A stretch of 64,000 bases of DNA from Marsupella aquatica (taxonomy: Eukaryota > Marchantiophyta), in assembly GCA_973895155.1 (NCBI GenBank), contig OZ316895.1, positions 22,382,001 through 22,446,000 of the forward strand. The letters run 5' to 3'. The notes under the pieces are model-generated. The model had not been told where the DNA came from. It saw only the letters and a program-made list of their open reading frames with translations, and made no database searches. A program made the position numbers and the translations under genes. Shown here in pieces: positions 22,856 to 35,642 of the stretch (within the stretch, counting starts at the first letter, position 1; each line of letters starts with the position of its first letter).

Positions 22856-25800
22856 ATGATTCGAGGTGGCCTCATACTTCCCAAGTTTTGTAGAAGAGGA
22901 TCAGAAGAGGGGACAGAAGAAAATCAACCCTCGACACCGTCGAAGAAGAAATTAAGCTTCCTGTGGATCAGCTTACAATCGGGACGGCTGCTACTCCTAT
23001 ATAGCAGATTACGACGCTGGGGAGACGGCTATTGCAGGAACGGAATCTATGATAGAGAAATTCTAGGGGCACCTGTGCAAGCAGTCATGGACCAGATAGG
23101 GTTAGGGCAGCTGAAGAACGTGAAGCTGACGGTATTGATGCTGGGGATCTTGAATGTAGCTACCCTTGCCACTGCCGTGGTTGTCGCCTTCGGCACTTCA
23201 CACGCGCATTGTTCCTGGAATCTCACATTGGCTGCAGTGATGATGGCTCTGGGAGCTGCATTGCGCCTCATTTGGATGTTTGGCATGGGTTTTGCTCAGG
23301 CCGTCACTGCGTCCACTATGATTGCCGAGGAAAAGGATACCTTTCCTCCACCTAACAGCACCGTCACCAAAAGTCAGCGCCGAGTAAGCATTCGAAAATG
23401 TCAGATCGTTTCGTCGACATCAGACGTGTCCTTTGTCTTTGATAGATTGTTGATACCAGCTGTGTGTCTGCGGGCAAAAGCGAAAGCAAACATTCGAAAA
23501 ATCATTACTTTGCTCACAAGCACTCCACTACACGTGGGAGTAGTTGAATTTCTCCAACTTAGCTCATATCCCGTTATGCAACTGCTCCTTCCTGTAGACG
23601 AACAATCCTTTAGGTAGTCCAGTTAATCATTGCTGACACGAACTAATCGGCCAAGTACTCGGGGTGGGATTGTTGTGATGGACGGCGTTGGCGCAGCGGT
23701 GGTACATGCGGTGGTTATGGTGGAGTCGACTTGGAACCATCATGACAATGGTTCAAGTTTTTGTTCTGTCATATTTACTTTGGTTCCTGGCGAGGAATGT
23801 CACTATAAGGGATCGGCATGTCATATTCTGTTCAAGAGGTAAAATTGCAGAACCCGGAGATTGATCCTCTCTCCTCAAAACCCTCCCTTCCATAATTTGA
23901 AGAATTTCTTACCTCCCTTCCGGAAGTAAAGATTCTTTGAAATAATCTACTGTAGTATGTGTCTCAAGGTTGCAGCAAAGCCAAATGGTCTAACGGGACA
24001 CGAGAGATACGGGACACTAGATTAAAAGTATTGGAAGGGCTCACGACGTACTGGCATCGTTGCAGATGACGGGCACCTGGAGCAAACATGGCTTATGGCA
24101 CTGATGGTGGCTCTACCAACAATGGGAGGCATCATTGTGTTCGCTCAGTGCTGTGTTGGATCAGATGTCTTGGCATGGAGATTACTCTACGATGCACATT
24201 ATGAAGCATGGAGAGCCCATTATAGACAGATGTTTGATTACGGTATTCGTGAAGTGCTTTGCTGTCTGGGAAGAAGACGTTATATGTAAGTGGTGTGGCG
24301 GATATTCGATATGAAACCTTTTTTCAGTTTGTCCATGGCTCATATACCTAACTCGCCTTTACATTAAAATACCGATATCCCTGAGCATAGGACTATAGTC
24401 GTCTCCAATTCATTCATCGGTAGGGCAGCGTGAAATCACGTATTGCATAACATCGTATACCCTCCAGTGGACTCCTGGGGCATAGTGCTAATGAGTTAGG
24501 AGTCAGTTCGCTGATTTACTTTTGTCTACGTAAAACAACAGGAGCGTTCTGGAGGAGGACGAAGTTGATTCAGTCGCAGCCTTGCTGGGTGATTTGGTGG
24601 CATATCGTGCTGCAGGAGCGAGCCATTTGGAAGTCATTGCAGGTATTCGTAGTGTCTTTCTGCAACTACACAATATTTTGTTTTGCAACACTCTGATATT
24701 CGAGTTGCATTTCTCGATGTATATAATATGGGGAGAGCTCTGATCACGTACGGGATTTTCTTAAGGCACAATTGCCTACTCGAAGGGTAATGCGCCATAT
24801 GAACAGTGGCGTGGTGCAATTCTGTTTGCACATTTGTTTGGTTCTTGTGCTGTCCGCACAACAGTCACGTCCATTGTACCCTGTCCTGGAGATGAGAACT
24901 GAAGTTTACCCGTGCTGTTAGGTGTTGCCCTCCTGAGGCAAGGAAATACAAAGGTCTCTCCCGAGGAAGAGTTCCAAGCAGCCCCCAGTAAACTTATCAC
25001 TGAGGCAGCTGTTCTTCATCCGTATGCAGTTGCTGCGTATACGGTAGTTACACTTGAATTTTGGAACCAGAGTCTCCTTCATATCCAAGTCAATATTCAG
25101 TTGGTACAGGGTGCAGGAAAATTGTAAAGAATAGCGATTTTTTGTTCTGTTGATGATTTTTACCATCTTTTAGCAGTACTGGACTCCATATGACTGCAAA
25201 GATTGGCTGATTATCTTTGAAAGTGCAATAACTAGCTACAATATCTGGACAGGGCCCGCTGCTTGACGTAGGGCGCCATCCCTTTACCTTTCCGTGTGCC
25301 TGGCTTTACCGTCAAGGGGTGCTGACTCCGTGGAATCGTAACAGGTCAGTTGTACCTATCTCATGGGAAACTATGCCTACATCTGTTCTTGTTTTTGTAG
25401 TTGATTACCATCGACGACTTGACAATATACACGGCCTCTATGAAAGAGAGTCGAAGAGTTGTATCTTGTTTTCTACACTACCAATCTTTATTTTCTGAAA
25501 TGTTATAGTTGTCTCCACTCCTTTCATAATAAACAAGTCCCTAGGGTAGCTTTGTTCCCTTATTCAGTCAAGTTTAAGCTTTGTTGGTTTTGATTGGTAA
25601 GTGTTGAGACGAATAAATGTGTTGTGGATCGTCCTTCTCGACCCTCGATGTTCTGATTTGTATCCATGACTACAGGCGTCCAGCTCTTGAAGGGGACAAT
25701 TGGTGGAGAGGACACGCAGCTGCATTTTTGAGGCATGCTCAGTTGCCCGCAGAGGCCCTCCGTCAGGGTAGAGTTTTACAGGTAAATGCTTCTCCCATGC

Positions 25801-28800
25801 AGGATGTCTGCATCGTTTGGAATGAACAATGATTCTATCTACAGAAAACAGGAGGACTCTAACCAGAAGCGGCATGTTTAACATGCAGACAAACAGGGAA
25901 TCGGTATACTTTGTTGTGGTCGTGAAGCACCTTCGGAGTGTGATTGTCGCAGTCCGTGGTACCGAAACACCTGAAGATCTTATAACAGATGGTCTTGGCA
26001 GAGAGTGTGTTCTCACAAAATCGGATCTACGTGGGATTCTAGAGTAAGCAATTTTGTGATGATGTTTAAACGGTCTGAAGTCTATTGGATCCCTACTGTC
26101 ATGACACTTGACAATGAGTAATCACAGCTGAGTAGATTGTGGTGTTATTTTATGAGGTGCAATTCTGAAAAAACGTTTATTAAATGTGATATTACTTGCT
26201 AAGCGAACTAGCATAATTTGGTCTCCTGTTGTGTTTATAGTGTGGAACCTGACAAGTGTGGATAACGCTGCATGGTTGTGGTGCAGAAATAATACAATCT
26301 CAGACAGGGTGAAACAGGAGGTGTCTGCCACGATGCCACATTTTGGGCACGTGGGTGTTATTGAGGCAGCTCGAGAACTTGCACTGCAACTTGACAACTT
26401 ACTAGAGGACGAAGCAATTTTAGAACTTGCTTCTGCCACCCAAACTCAGAGTGACAACAAAAGTGGTACTTCATATAATGGTAAGGGCATTTCTGATGGC
26501 CGTCCTCAGGGTCCAGTGGGTCAGGGACAGCAAAATTTATTGTGCGTGCATCATGAGGGGATTTGAAACTAATATAATTTCGGAAACATGGAAGAGAGGA
26601 GAATGCAAACAACTAATAAGTCACGAACCTTAAAGAGGAGGATCACGTACGTTTCAATGTGGACATTGCATTCCTTATATTTCAAATTGCTCCCTTTGAA
26701 CTGCTAATGAGGGCAGAATTTTTGTAATCTGCAGGCTCTCGAGGGTTATTGTCGCCCGACAAGACGGGGTTGCTCTCATCCCTACTTGGACCTGGTGGTG
26801 AATTTGAAGGCTTCTCATTGAGATTGGTGGGCCATTCCCTTGGGGGGGCAATAGCTACTCTTACGGGGATGAGGGTACGATTTCATGAATGTCCATTAAG
26901 ATTGCAGTATGTAAAGTGATTGCCTCCTGTTGAATTTCTGCTGCATCTTCTCTCGATTCGGGTCATAAACTTGTGGCACATGATCACTTGGAGAAGGGCA
27001 TAGCTCCCACGTCATGCCCTTACGGTTTTCTTTGGTTACTTTCTTGGGCATAATGACTTACTGACTGTTACGATGTGGGCTTGCAGCTTGCCGGTAGGTT
27101 TCCAAATCTACATGTGTATGCATTTGGAGTACTCCCCTGTGTAGATTTTGTCACAGCAGAGGCTTGCTCAACCTTCGTGACAAGGTACTCTAATTTCTTC
27201 CATGAGCTTCTGTCATTGTACACTGAAGCTACAATCTAGTGGGGATGATGAGCCCTTCTGCCTTCTAAACTAGTCCTGTGCAGAAACTGTCCTTCTGTTG
27301 CACTTGTAGATCGAGCCAGCTATGAAAACTTTCAGAACGAATTGTAACAAGATTTCATTCTCTACAGCCAATCTGAATCGTGTGCCTTGGAATTTGGAAG
27401 TGACATCGTTTACAAAACATGATACGGAAGAGTGTTGTTTTTTCAAATTTGGATCCATCTAAAAGCTATTAAATTCAGTTATAGAGGAAGGGCTGAGGGT
27501 AATGGACAGACCTGAATGTTGATGGCAAAGTATAATCCAAGCAGAAGCGCTAAAGAAGCGGAGACTTGTAACGTTTCTCAGGATGAGTTCCAGATATTAT
27601 TTTCACTGACTGGGTCAATCTTGTTCCACAGTATTATATACAACGATGAGTTCTCATCGCGTCTATCAGTCGCAGCAATTATGCGATTACGTGCAGCTGC
27701 ACTTCGAGCACTTGCCATGGATACCAACACTGATGCAGCATTGGTCACAAAGCTCACGCGACGTCTCTTCAAGTCAAAATCACAATCAGAAGCAGATATT
27801 GAAGCAGGAAATAGCAGTCAAGGTCCTCAACGGATACGACGTCGATATTCCAATGCTCTTAAAGGTGGAGCCTTCCTTTGTTCTCATGCATGCCGATGCC
27901 TGGTTCAAATGCCCAGGCACAGTTCTCACAAACAAACCAACATTGAGAGGGATTGCCAAGATGAGAGTGATACATGTGATGAGGTGTCCCATGAGGTTGC
28001 AGTTGCTGAAGCACCCAGAAATATGTTCGGTTCCATTGGGACAACGGGGGGTATATTTAATGAGCAAGTATCAAAAGACAAAGCTAGGTTTGGTGTGAGC
28101 TTGCCTGATGGAGAAGGGGTTGCCGTTGATGCAGGCGCAGAAATTAATGAGGAAGAAGAAGTAACTCTCATGAGTAGTGGGTCTGAGAGGGAAGGGCATG
28201 AACGAGAGACACATGAAGATAATCAGGTTTCTTTTGAGCTCTTAGACAACGGTATGCCAAAAGACATGGGCGAATTTCCCACCGGGACTGATCTCCAGCA
28301 GCTCTGGCCTGCAGAAATGTTCGTCCCCGGTTTGGTTACTCACCTTATTAGAACTGCAGGGGACAATAAGTGGTTTACCCTTCCAAAGTCATTAACATTT
28401 TCTAAAGATATGAAGGTCCAGGTAAGGCCTCGACACAGAGCAGTGTTGAAAGATCGTAAGCTTTTCAGAGACATCCTGGTGTCTCCCGCCATGTTCCTAG
28501 ATCACATGCCTTGGAAGTAAGTAACCCCATCTTTGAGCAGATTCTTTCAAACGCTTCCCATACATATCTTGCTCTCCTCCCTCCGCCATGGACTATCTCT
28601 TACAGAAAATGCATGCAGACATTTGTGCACTGTCAGGTGTGCCCCTTTGTTAGGCAGTCGCACATTTCTCATACACTCATCCATTGTCTTGTGGAATGGC
28701 ATTGTCTGTCCAGGTGCCAATATGCATTGAATGATGTTATGGGCCAATTGGGAGGTGTTAAACAAAGAAAAGAAAGCAGCCCTGTGGATACCGCAACAGA

Positions 28801-28807
28801 AGTTTAA
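22856..28807 (+). CDS. Class-3 lipase, DAG-lipase-like, with N-terminal membrane segments
   Basis: Exons by splice motif and phase: a first coding stretch 22856 to about 23371-23381, then about 24066-24285, 24542-24642, 24922-25043, 25253-25344, 25676-25781, 25889-26043, 26308-26480, 26735-26874, 27087-27184, 27632-28516 and 28714-28807 (stop TAA). The first intron junction is unresolved (a weak donor at 23372 keeps frame), and the true start may be ATG 22856 or 23087. The N-terminus has two hydrophobic helices (LTVLMLGILNVATLATAVVV and an Ala/Met-rich one) and exon 2 a third. The alpha/beta-hydrolase part has TGPLLDVG-type and VIAVRGTETPEDLI strands, the nucleophile elbow GHSLGGAIA, HVYAFGVLPCVD, IIYNDEFSSRLS (likely acid) and FLDHMPWK (likely His). 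It should hydrolyse diacyl- or monoacylglycerols at a membrane. A Ser/Glu-rich insertion in the long exon is probably disordered. Confidence 0.85.
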
Positions 28808-29515
28808 CTCTCGAAAGAGAACCGCCGTTTGCACGCGAAATGACCGCAGCAAAAGATAGGTCCCCGCTGCCTGTGGATTGGAACAGGCAAGTACTTGTCG
28901 TTCACTTCACTGTGAACTGTCTTTCCAGTTTGTTGGGTCCGTGAAGTGAGCCTAACTTCATTTCCAAGATTTACGTTGTGTGCGAAATTGTCAGCTGAAC
29001 AGTTTTTTGATCATGGAAGTATGAGGTCTGACATATGTAGAGTTGGCTCTGAGGTTTTTCAACCGCCTTAGTTGAACTCGGCCTGTCAACATACAAGACA
29101 TCTCTTGCATGGTAAATCCATGGTACTTCCAGAATCTATTCCATTGAGAATCTGACATGGGCCTGTTTGCAGAACCGGAATGCCGTAAGTTTGCAGTAAT
29201 TGGATGCAGATTGCAATCACCAGTTAGAAGAAGCTTGAGGTATTTTAGAGTGAGGGGGCGCAGAGAAATTCATCTGGACTGGACGAAGCACTACTATTGA
29301 AGTCATTGTGGACAATAGCTTGTAAACGAGTGATGCTTCTTGACTCTATCCCAGACTGTTAAGCTCTACATTTGATTATTCTTCCAGTCTGATGTGCCGT
29401 TAGGGCTCCAGAGGCTGATTAGTCATTGCAGCTTAGCATGTGAGTCGTCCAGTGGCTATAACCACATTTTGTGCAGTTTTAGATGAATGCATGGCTCTAA
29501 GCGTTCCATAGGCTT
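28808..29515. other. 3' flank of the lipase gene
   Basis: Presumed 3' untranslated and intergenic sequence. No further gene seen. Confidence 0.4.
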
Positions 29516-29628
29516 TGTCTACTACAGATGGCGCCAATAGCTGTCATTAGTAGATGGAAGAGCAATGTTTGTCTATTACAGATGGAAGAGGAATGTGTGT
29601 CTATTACAGATGGAAGAGCAATGTATTA
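29516..29628. repeat. Short tandem repeat, about 32-bp units
   Basis: Three head-to-tail units of the form GTCTATTACAGATGGAAGAG + SAATGT between about 29565 and 29625, preceded by a diverged unit (GTCTACTACAGATGG) at 29517. Confidence 0.75.
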
Positions 29629-30468
29629 CACAAGCCTGATGGCAGAATTGGGTACAGCAAAATGAACTGAATGTACTGAACGCCAGAATTATTACCATTC
29701 CTATTTCTGTCTGATGCTGAATGGGTGTATCATCAAAATAAGTAAGATATGAGACCCCTTGTGACGAGGAAGAAATGGCCGTCATTATAGCCACCAGATA
29801 GGACGGTTGTCTCCCGCACTCCAGATTACCTATCAATCACTTCTAAATGTCGGATTGTGCAAGCAATAAACGTGTCACCAAAGGTTCCCACCAGCCTTGC
29901 AATGAGCGTAATTTTAATTGAGCTCATACCATTTCCTCAAGTCATGGATGTCATGAGGTGCACAGGCAATCCCCTCACCAATTGTTGATTGGAAAAAATA
30001 CTCAAATCGTAACAGACATCATTCAGAAAAAAAGTAATTTTAGAGGATGTTGTATGCTACCGGGATTGTGATTCTAACATGATAGAGAGTATATACCTTG
30101 CCAGAGTCATAGGAACCTTCCATGAAGTTCTGTAACATGGAAGCCACTGCTGTATCTGAAGAAAATGACTTACCGTTTGACCATAAACTCTCCAGTCCCA
30201 GGGGGCAACATCGACACCAATGAGGCCTGCCCAGATACTCAGGGTTTGTAGTTGCTGTATACATCCTGGATCGAAACGGCAAAATTTGTATTCTATTAGC
30301 GTTCTAAATTTGCTGACCGACCGTCCCTGGTCACATGGCAGCCCACCTCGTAGACTACATGGCATGAACAAAAGTTGCCATAGTTGCAACTTCAAGTAAG
30401 CTCTACAACACTTCCAAGTGAAGTTGAAAAGGATTATCCACTGGTCATCTGTCCATGGCAATTCGTGA
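29629..30468. other. 3' flank of the FtsJ gene
   Basis: Between two convergent genes; no coding sequence recognised. Minus-strand frames at 30057-30494 overlap the last FtsJ exon in another frame and are not supported. Confidence 0.35.
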
Positions 30469-32994
30469 CTAGCCACCCTTCCGGCCTTCAGCAATCAAGT
30501 AGATCTCCCTCGATGTGGATCGTGTTGCTTTGGGACGAAACCAAGTCACGGATCTGAAGCACGGCTTGCACAACTGCAGAAACTCTGAAACACAATAACC
30601 ATCTTAAGTCATCCATGTGTTCGTACAGGTACTCTCCAAATGGACTGGAATGTAACTAAAAAATGAGCACCAGAAAGTTTTTGTCTCCTTCAGGATGCTC
30701 ACTGTCCATAAGCCATCGGCTCATTGCTATCGATAAGCGATGCAGGAGTAAGGGACAAATCACAGAGGAAAATATTAAGAGATTGTTTTGAGCTGCCTGG
30801 TAGTAAACCTGTTCTTGCGTAGGACAATCCAATTAATTAAGTACAATAGACGGTTGGGTTCTAACTTCTTCAAACCCGCTAGAGGCAACATGAGATCGCT
30901 GTAAGTTCTGACCCAACGGGAAGCTTGGTGTTGACTTACCAGAGCTATCTACTCCTTCAAGAACTTTGATAACTAAGTTCCCACCAGCCAGAAGTAACCC
31001 TTTCCCGGTTTGTAAATCGGAATTGGGGCCACCTTGCACTTTCTCTTTGACATCAGAAGACAGTGCCAGACTCAGGGTGTGCATGCCAAGTTCTGCAGAC
31101 AGTATTGCATCTCTGGAGCTGATGCCTGATACTGATGGGCACATGTCTGACAAGATCAAAGCAAATCCCTTCCCCTGCAAGAGAGGCTTCAAATTGTAAG
31201 ATTCATGAATCGAGAGAGTAGACAACTGCCATTGCTTCTCTCTAACTGATGAAATAGTTCAGACATGCAACCGTATTTCCGTGAAACGCTTTTAAAATAT
31301 TGCACTGAATACTTACAGAGGGGGACAATCTTGCTAATCCAAGAGGACAGATTTTCATGACATCTGAACAAAGTGTCTGCACTCGGTTGTCACAATAATG
31401 TGTCGGTACTTTCACCTTCTGCCCTGCAAGACATTCGACTAAGATTAACCCCAGCACACTACCACATTTCGTGGATAAGGAGGTGCTAAAACTATTTCCT
31501 CATTTCCCACCAGCGCCGAAACCTGTCTCAACCGAAAAACAGGTGACGCTCCAACTTCTCATCCAGCAATTCTGGTATCCGTGCAATCACTCCGATTTCA
31601 TAAATCTAAGCTTTGATGAGAAAACATTCACTTTTCAGCGTCATTGAACATGTTTTCCGTCTAGACCCTTTACATGGTTAATATTTTCGAAATGAGGACA
31701 TTGCTGGTATTCAGGTACCTTCAAGTCCACCCCAATGACAGCTCCTCCCTTTTCAGTGGGCCCCAAGTTCTGGCAAGCTACCTGCAACAAGGATCCACAG
31801 AGTGAGCACGTGGTTACTACAGAAACGAATGGCCTGCTCCCCTTACTGACCGAAAATTATACACCAGTCATCTCCAGCTTTTTGACAATGAAGACATTTC
31901 ATTACAAGAGATACGTCAGAGGTGGAGAAAGGCCTTAGTGGGAAATCCGATGGAAGCACTATGGCAAAAGGATATCCATTAAACACGGCCTCCAATATAC
32001 CAGCACTGGATGGAGAGACTGAGAGTTTCCCTCTAACTGGGGTTTAGAGTCAAACATGTACGCGATGTGTGCTTGACGACAAAGTGGTTCACCACTCATG
32101 CCAGAATTTTGCAGGTAGTCTGTCGGGCCTATTAAGATTAAAATTTATGGTTAAGGGTTCGCGCCTGGGCTCAGTCATTTTTCCTTGGGCATCATCACGT
32201 GAATTTCGAGTGGCATCGTCATAATAATGCGTAAACTCTTCCCACTCGAGAGGGTCACAGCTTCTCCTTCCAATGAGGTGCCTCAATTTACAGTTTCCGT
32301 GTACAACTTGAGGTACTTTTGAATAATCCTCAACTGTATTCCCTGATCACTTTTCGGTTACCAATATCTGACAACCTACCTATTCCCGTCACAATCTATT
32401 TAGTGGCAAACAAAGAGCAATCCTCACAGACAAAAAAATGAACATTCACCTGAAGCCACGCACCAGGCGCGCAGCCAAGGTCGAGGACTGCCGCGCCGTG
32501 TCGGATGATACGGTGCTTTTTTTGAATCTCTAGCAGCTGCCACCAGACAGCCCACCATCAACGTCACACCGGATCATTGAACTTACCTTGCGATAGTATT
32601 TCTCGGAGAATTAATTACAGCTAAATTTCAGCCTCCAAAAGGCCATTGTTCGAACCTCTCAATTTGGAGATGAGTAAAAATGATGTCAATCTCTCGGTTC
32701 ACTTTAATACCCCCTACCAGCTGGCATATCCTCAATAGGAGGGAGATCAAATGAACCGGAAATCTAATCCCAAAGCTTAAAACATTGCCTAAACCCTAAA
32801 CCCTAAACTTCCACTCCCTTCACGTTGAACGCATTTAACAATCAACAACCACAGACGAAAGTTCCAAACGTACAGAAAGTTCTATCGTGCCAGACATCAC
32901 CCACGTGAAGATACAGTACCTTGAATGCAGAGCGGGCTACGTAGTTGAGGCGCTTCGCCTCACGGAAAAAGAAATCTGGAGCACCCATACTCAT
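30469..32994 (-). CDS. FtsJ/RrmJ-type rRNA 2'-O-methyltransferase (225 aa)
   Basis: Six exons with consistent phase: 32994-32920, 32536-32450, 31781-31719, 31418-31317, 31174-30940 and 30584-30469 (TAG). The start [14 protein letters not shown] matches plant homologues; an in-frame Met 20 codons upstream (33054) is an alternative. The catalytic K-D-K-E tetrad is complete: Lys in ARSAFK, Asp in LSDMCP, Lys in [11 protein letters not shown], Glu in SREIYLIA. The SAM-binding motif I is [15 protein letters not shown], followed by GAVIGVDLK and the DVM acidic loop. Size and lack of extensions resemble bacterial RrmJ and organellar MRM2, so a role in 2'-O-methylation of organellar 23S-like rRNA is likely. 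No clear transit peptide is visible at this start, so location is open. Divergent from ARPC3, about 0.9 kb away. Confidence 0.92.
32788..32807 (+). promoter_or_regulatory. Telo-box (CCCTAAA repeats) in FtsJ intron 1
   Basis: CCTAAACCCTAAACCCTAAA, almost three plant telomere-type units, lies in the first intron of the FtsJ gene. In plants, telo-boxes near transcription starts are known in genes for ribosome biogenesis and translation. That fits an rRNA methyltransferase, but regulatory function here is inference. Confidence 0.6.
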
Positions 32995-33121
32995 TGTGGG
33001 TGCCGTCTCTGTCCCTCGGTAGGTCTGCCCCTCACCACTCTCGCCTGGCGCCAACTACAACACTGGACTTGTGACGACGGATCGCCTCCGCCGAATTACG
33101 AGACTCTGATTATAACACCTA

Positions 33122-33148
33122 CAATTCAATTCAATTCAATTCAATTCA
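33122..33148. repeat. AATTC pentanucleotide microsatellite
   Basis: CAATT/AATTC repeated five times in the divergent region between the FtsJ and ARPC3 starts. Confidence 0.85.
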
Positions 33149-33361
33149 GCAAGAGGAATCGCCATGGGTGGCAGCCCATCGACACCGAAATCTGTGCTGT
33201 TCCCATGCCGGGGCAATGCAAGGCAACGCTCGTCGTGGGCAGGAACGGAACCGAGGATCCCGTCAGAAACACCCGCAATCACAACAACCATCAAGCATTT
33301 GATCTATTCTGTTTTTTGACACCAAAACCTCAGATGAATGTTGAAGATGTTGATGAGTTGA

Positions 33362-33975
33362 CGATCACCTGTCAAACAAGTTCCCCTGGCGAATCGCCCC
33401 AGAATCTTTGGAAGTAATCTAGGCCGTTGGATCATCTGGAGGTGGCCCTCGACGTATATCCCTTGCCAGCTCTACTGCTTCGGATTAACTCAGGCTGAGT
33501 TCGAACCGGTCCTTGGTCTCCGACCTCGCTCCGGGGTCCGGTCAGCTTCCGCTCTTGTTGAACAATTGTCACCGGTCTGAGCAGTTGCCAGCACATTGTG
33601 ACCGTCAATCGCCGGTGCTCTCCCCCAAGCGACCTTTGTCATCATCAGAGTTTTTGTGCTCGATGCACAGGAGAACACTCTCGTAGACGCGCTCTGTATT
33701 CGGTACCGATGTTCTGCTAAATGCTCTCAATCGAGACAGCTTCATGTTGAATGTTGCGTGTTGTGCGTAGTCGTGCAGCTTTTGGTGGTCGCGCAGAAGG
33801 AATTGGTGGTCGGGCTCATCAAGTTGCCGTCGAGATAGAGGCAGATCCGTGGAGAAAAGAGTTTCTGTGGTGGTGCTGCTGGGCCAGCACAGCGACCGTC
33901 TTTGACGATGGTAAGTTCTCTGGCTCGTGTTTTGTGTTCATGGCATTGTGCAAATGTGATCGGCTTCCGGGTGAA
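33362..33975 (+). promoter_or_regulatory. ARPC3 promoter/first-exon module, homologous to 42374-42957
   Basis: Starts at CGATCACCTG and runs through GGCCGTTGGATCATCTGGA, ACTCAGGCTGAGTTCGAACC, CAATTGTCACCGG, CATGTTGAATGTTG and AGCACAGCGACCGTCTTT to the ATG at 33908 and on into the intron (GTAAGTTCTC.GGCTCGTGTTTTGTG). The same order occurs upstream of beta'-COP. The ARPC3 copy has an extra ~30 bp near 33450-33480. It should hold the promoter and 5' untranslated region; no TATA box was identified. Confidence 0.8.
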
Positions 33976-35642
33976 GAAGTGATAAAGATTTTTCAAGACT
34001 TGAAGATTCACGCAATGAAGAAGCGGCCGATCTGGGAGGAAATTTTCGAGTTTCCGGCGCGAGGAAAAGACATGATCATGTCCTTAAACACTTCGCGTAA
34101 ATCTGATGCAATGAACGTACTAAGTGAGTTTCGTTCATAAGTTTATTACGTTCATTGTAGCAGATTAGTACCGTTCAAAAGTTTAGTACGTTCACACAAT
34201 GAACGTATTTAGAAGGCCTAGCCGAGTAGGACCTAAGTGCTAAGAGATTGTTAGCGGCTGAATGGTATGCCTGCTGTTGTGCCGACAAGGTGTATCATTC
34301 AATTTTCAAGGACGAGGGACAGCACGAACAGGCCTGTGGGTGTCCGCTGCTCCCAATTCGAAGTCATATCAAGGGTCCTGCACCTGCACTTGCTGCCGAT
34401 ACTGGTAAGTCTCTCATGCTTCAAGCACCAGTTGTAATCCTCCGCGGTCAGTGACCTGGATTGGAACTTTGAGAACCATCGTTCAGTTCATGAGTCTATT
34501 AATTTCAGATATCACTAAATAACTCTTGTTCTGTCGTCCTGCAATCTCTCTGGTGCATACTGGTTAAAATCACGTTATAGATACAACCATCTATAATTCT
34601 CATCTTGACCATTTCTTTGTGATAAAGTAGTTCTTCATTATCAATTCTGGGAACGAATTTTCACCTGAGTTGTGGGCCTTGCTCATGGGTACAGAAAGCG
34701 TTGATATCATCGATGAGGCAATCAATTACTTCAGGGCTAACGTCCTCTTCAGGAAATTTGAGGTGAAGAGCGCAGCCGATAAGCTACTGATCTACTTGAC
34801 TCTGTACATAAACATGGCTTTGAAACGAATGGAGGGTTGTAAAACTGAGGCTGACGGAATTAAAGCAATTATCAGCCTCGGACTCGAAAAATTTCCTATT
34901 CCCGGAGAAGCAGGGTTTCCCCTTGGAGGCCTACTGACACCACCTAAGTCAAGAGTAGAAGCAGGTGAGAAGACCTGGGTGCTTTCAATCACATGGAAAA
35001 TAGAAACGTTGACAATGTGTCCCATGTACTGTATCATGAAATTCAGGGTTTATGTAAGTATCATTTATACACATATAAGTGCATACTGCTAGCTTTCAAA
35101 TCAACACTTTAAAATCATTACATGTGCTGCGCCTCTTCTAAGTTGGGTTGTCAAGACTGTTAGTTGTTTCTAACACAGAACCTGAGACAAGGGGATACTG
35201 GTTAAGAGTTTCAGTAGATTGTGTCTGTAGGGTGCTGGTCGTTATAGCCCCATGGAACGTTATTACCTGCCAAGAGAAACTAAGTTGTCACGCAAAATGT
35301 TGAGGGCAGGTTGATTGCTGTTGTAGATTTGCAGCTGTGGTGTTCGAGTAGTGTGAATTAGTCTAGTTAGTCAGGAGTTGGAGGAAAAAGTTTGTGCGTT
35401 GTCCGTGCTTCCTAAATGACTTCCAGTTTTGAAGGTTTTTAAATGTGCTGTACTGAGCTTTATCGGTTTTTGCTGTAAACTGTTAATGTTGTGCAGAGTT
35501 GTTCCGGAGCTACTTGAAGCAAGCTAGGGAGGAAACAAGTGGGAGGCTTATAGAACGTGTTTATAAACCAAATGGACGGCCTAACAAATGGTGGCTTGCA
35601 TTCGCAAAGAGGAAGTTTATGAACATTATGTTGCCTCTTTAA
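33908..35642 (+). CDS. ARPC3: Actin-related protein 2/3 complex subunit 3
   Basis: Four coding exons: 33908-33910 (ATG only, donor GTAAGT), 34290-34404, 34695-34964 and 35497-35642 (TAA), giving 177 residues, the usual ARPC3 size. The second exon starts VYHSIF after CAAG; plant ARPC3 begins MVYHS, and no ATG lies in frame upstream of that exon before a stop, so the Met must come from a separate exon. Family landmarks: CGCPLLPIRSHIKGPAP, IIDEAINYFRANV, LLIYLTLYINMALKR, FPIPGEAGFPL, and the end NKWWLAFAKRKFMN. Role: p21 subunit of Arp2/3, contacting Arp3 and needed for branched actin nucleation. Oddity: the ATG-only exon and its upstream region are shared with the beta'-COP gene. Confidence 0.93.
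34010..34085 (-). repeat. Inverted fragment of the shared module in ARPC3 intron 1
   Basis: AATGAAGAAGCG.CAGATCTGGG-type sequence followed by AGGAAATTTTCGAGTTTCCGG and GAGGAAAAGACA matches the reverse complement of about 43435-43510 in beta'-COP intron 1. The upstream part of the module is in direct orientation, so a local inversion followed or accompanied the duplication. Confidence 0.75.

Noticed and set aside
30057-30494. 145-codon minus-strand frame
   Set aside because: Overlaps the final FtsJ exon in another frame; the conserved FtsJ C-terminus fixes the correct frame and stop at 30469.
33751-34140. 129-codon plus-strand frame over the ARPC3 start
   Set aside because: It reads through the ATG-only exon into intron 1 in a different frame and has no family similarity.
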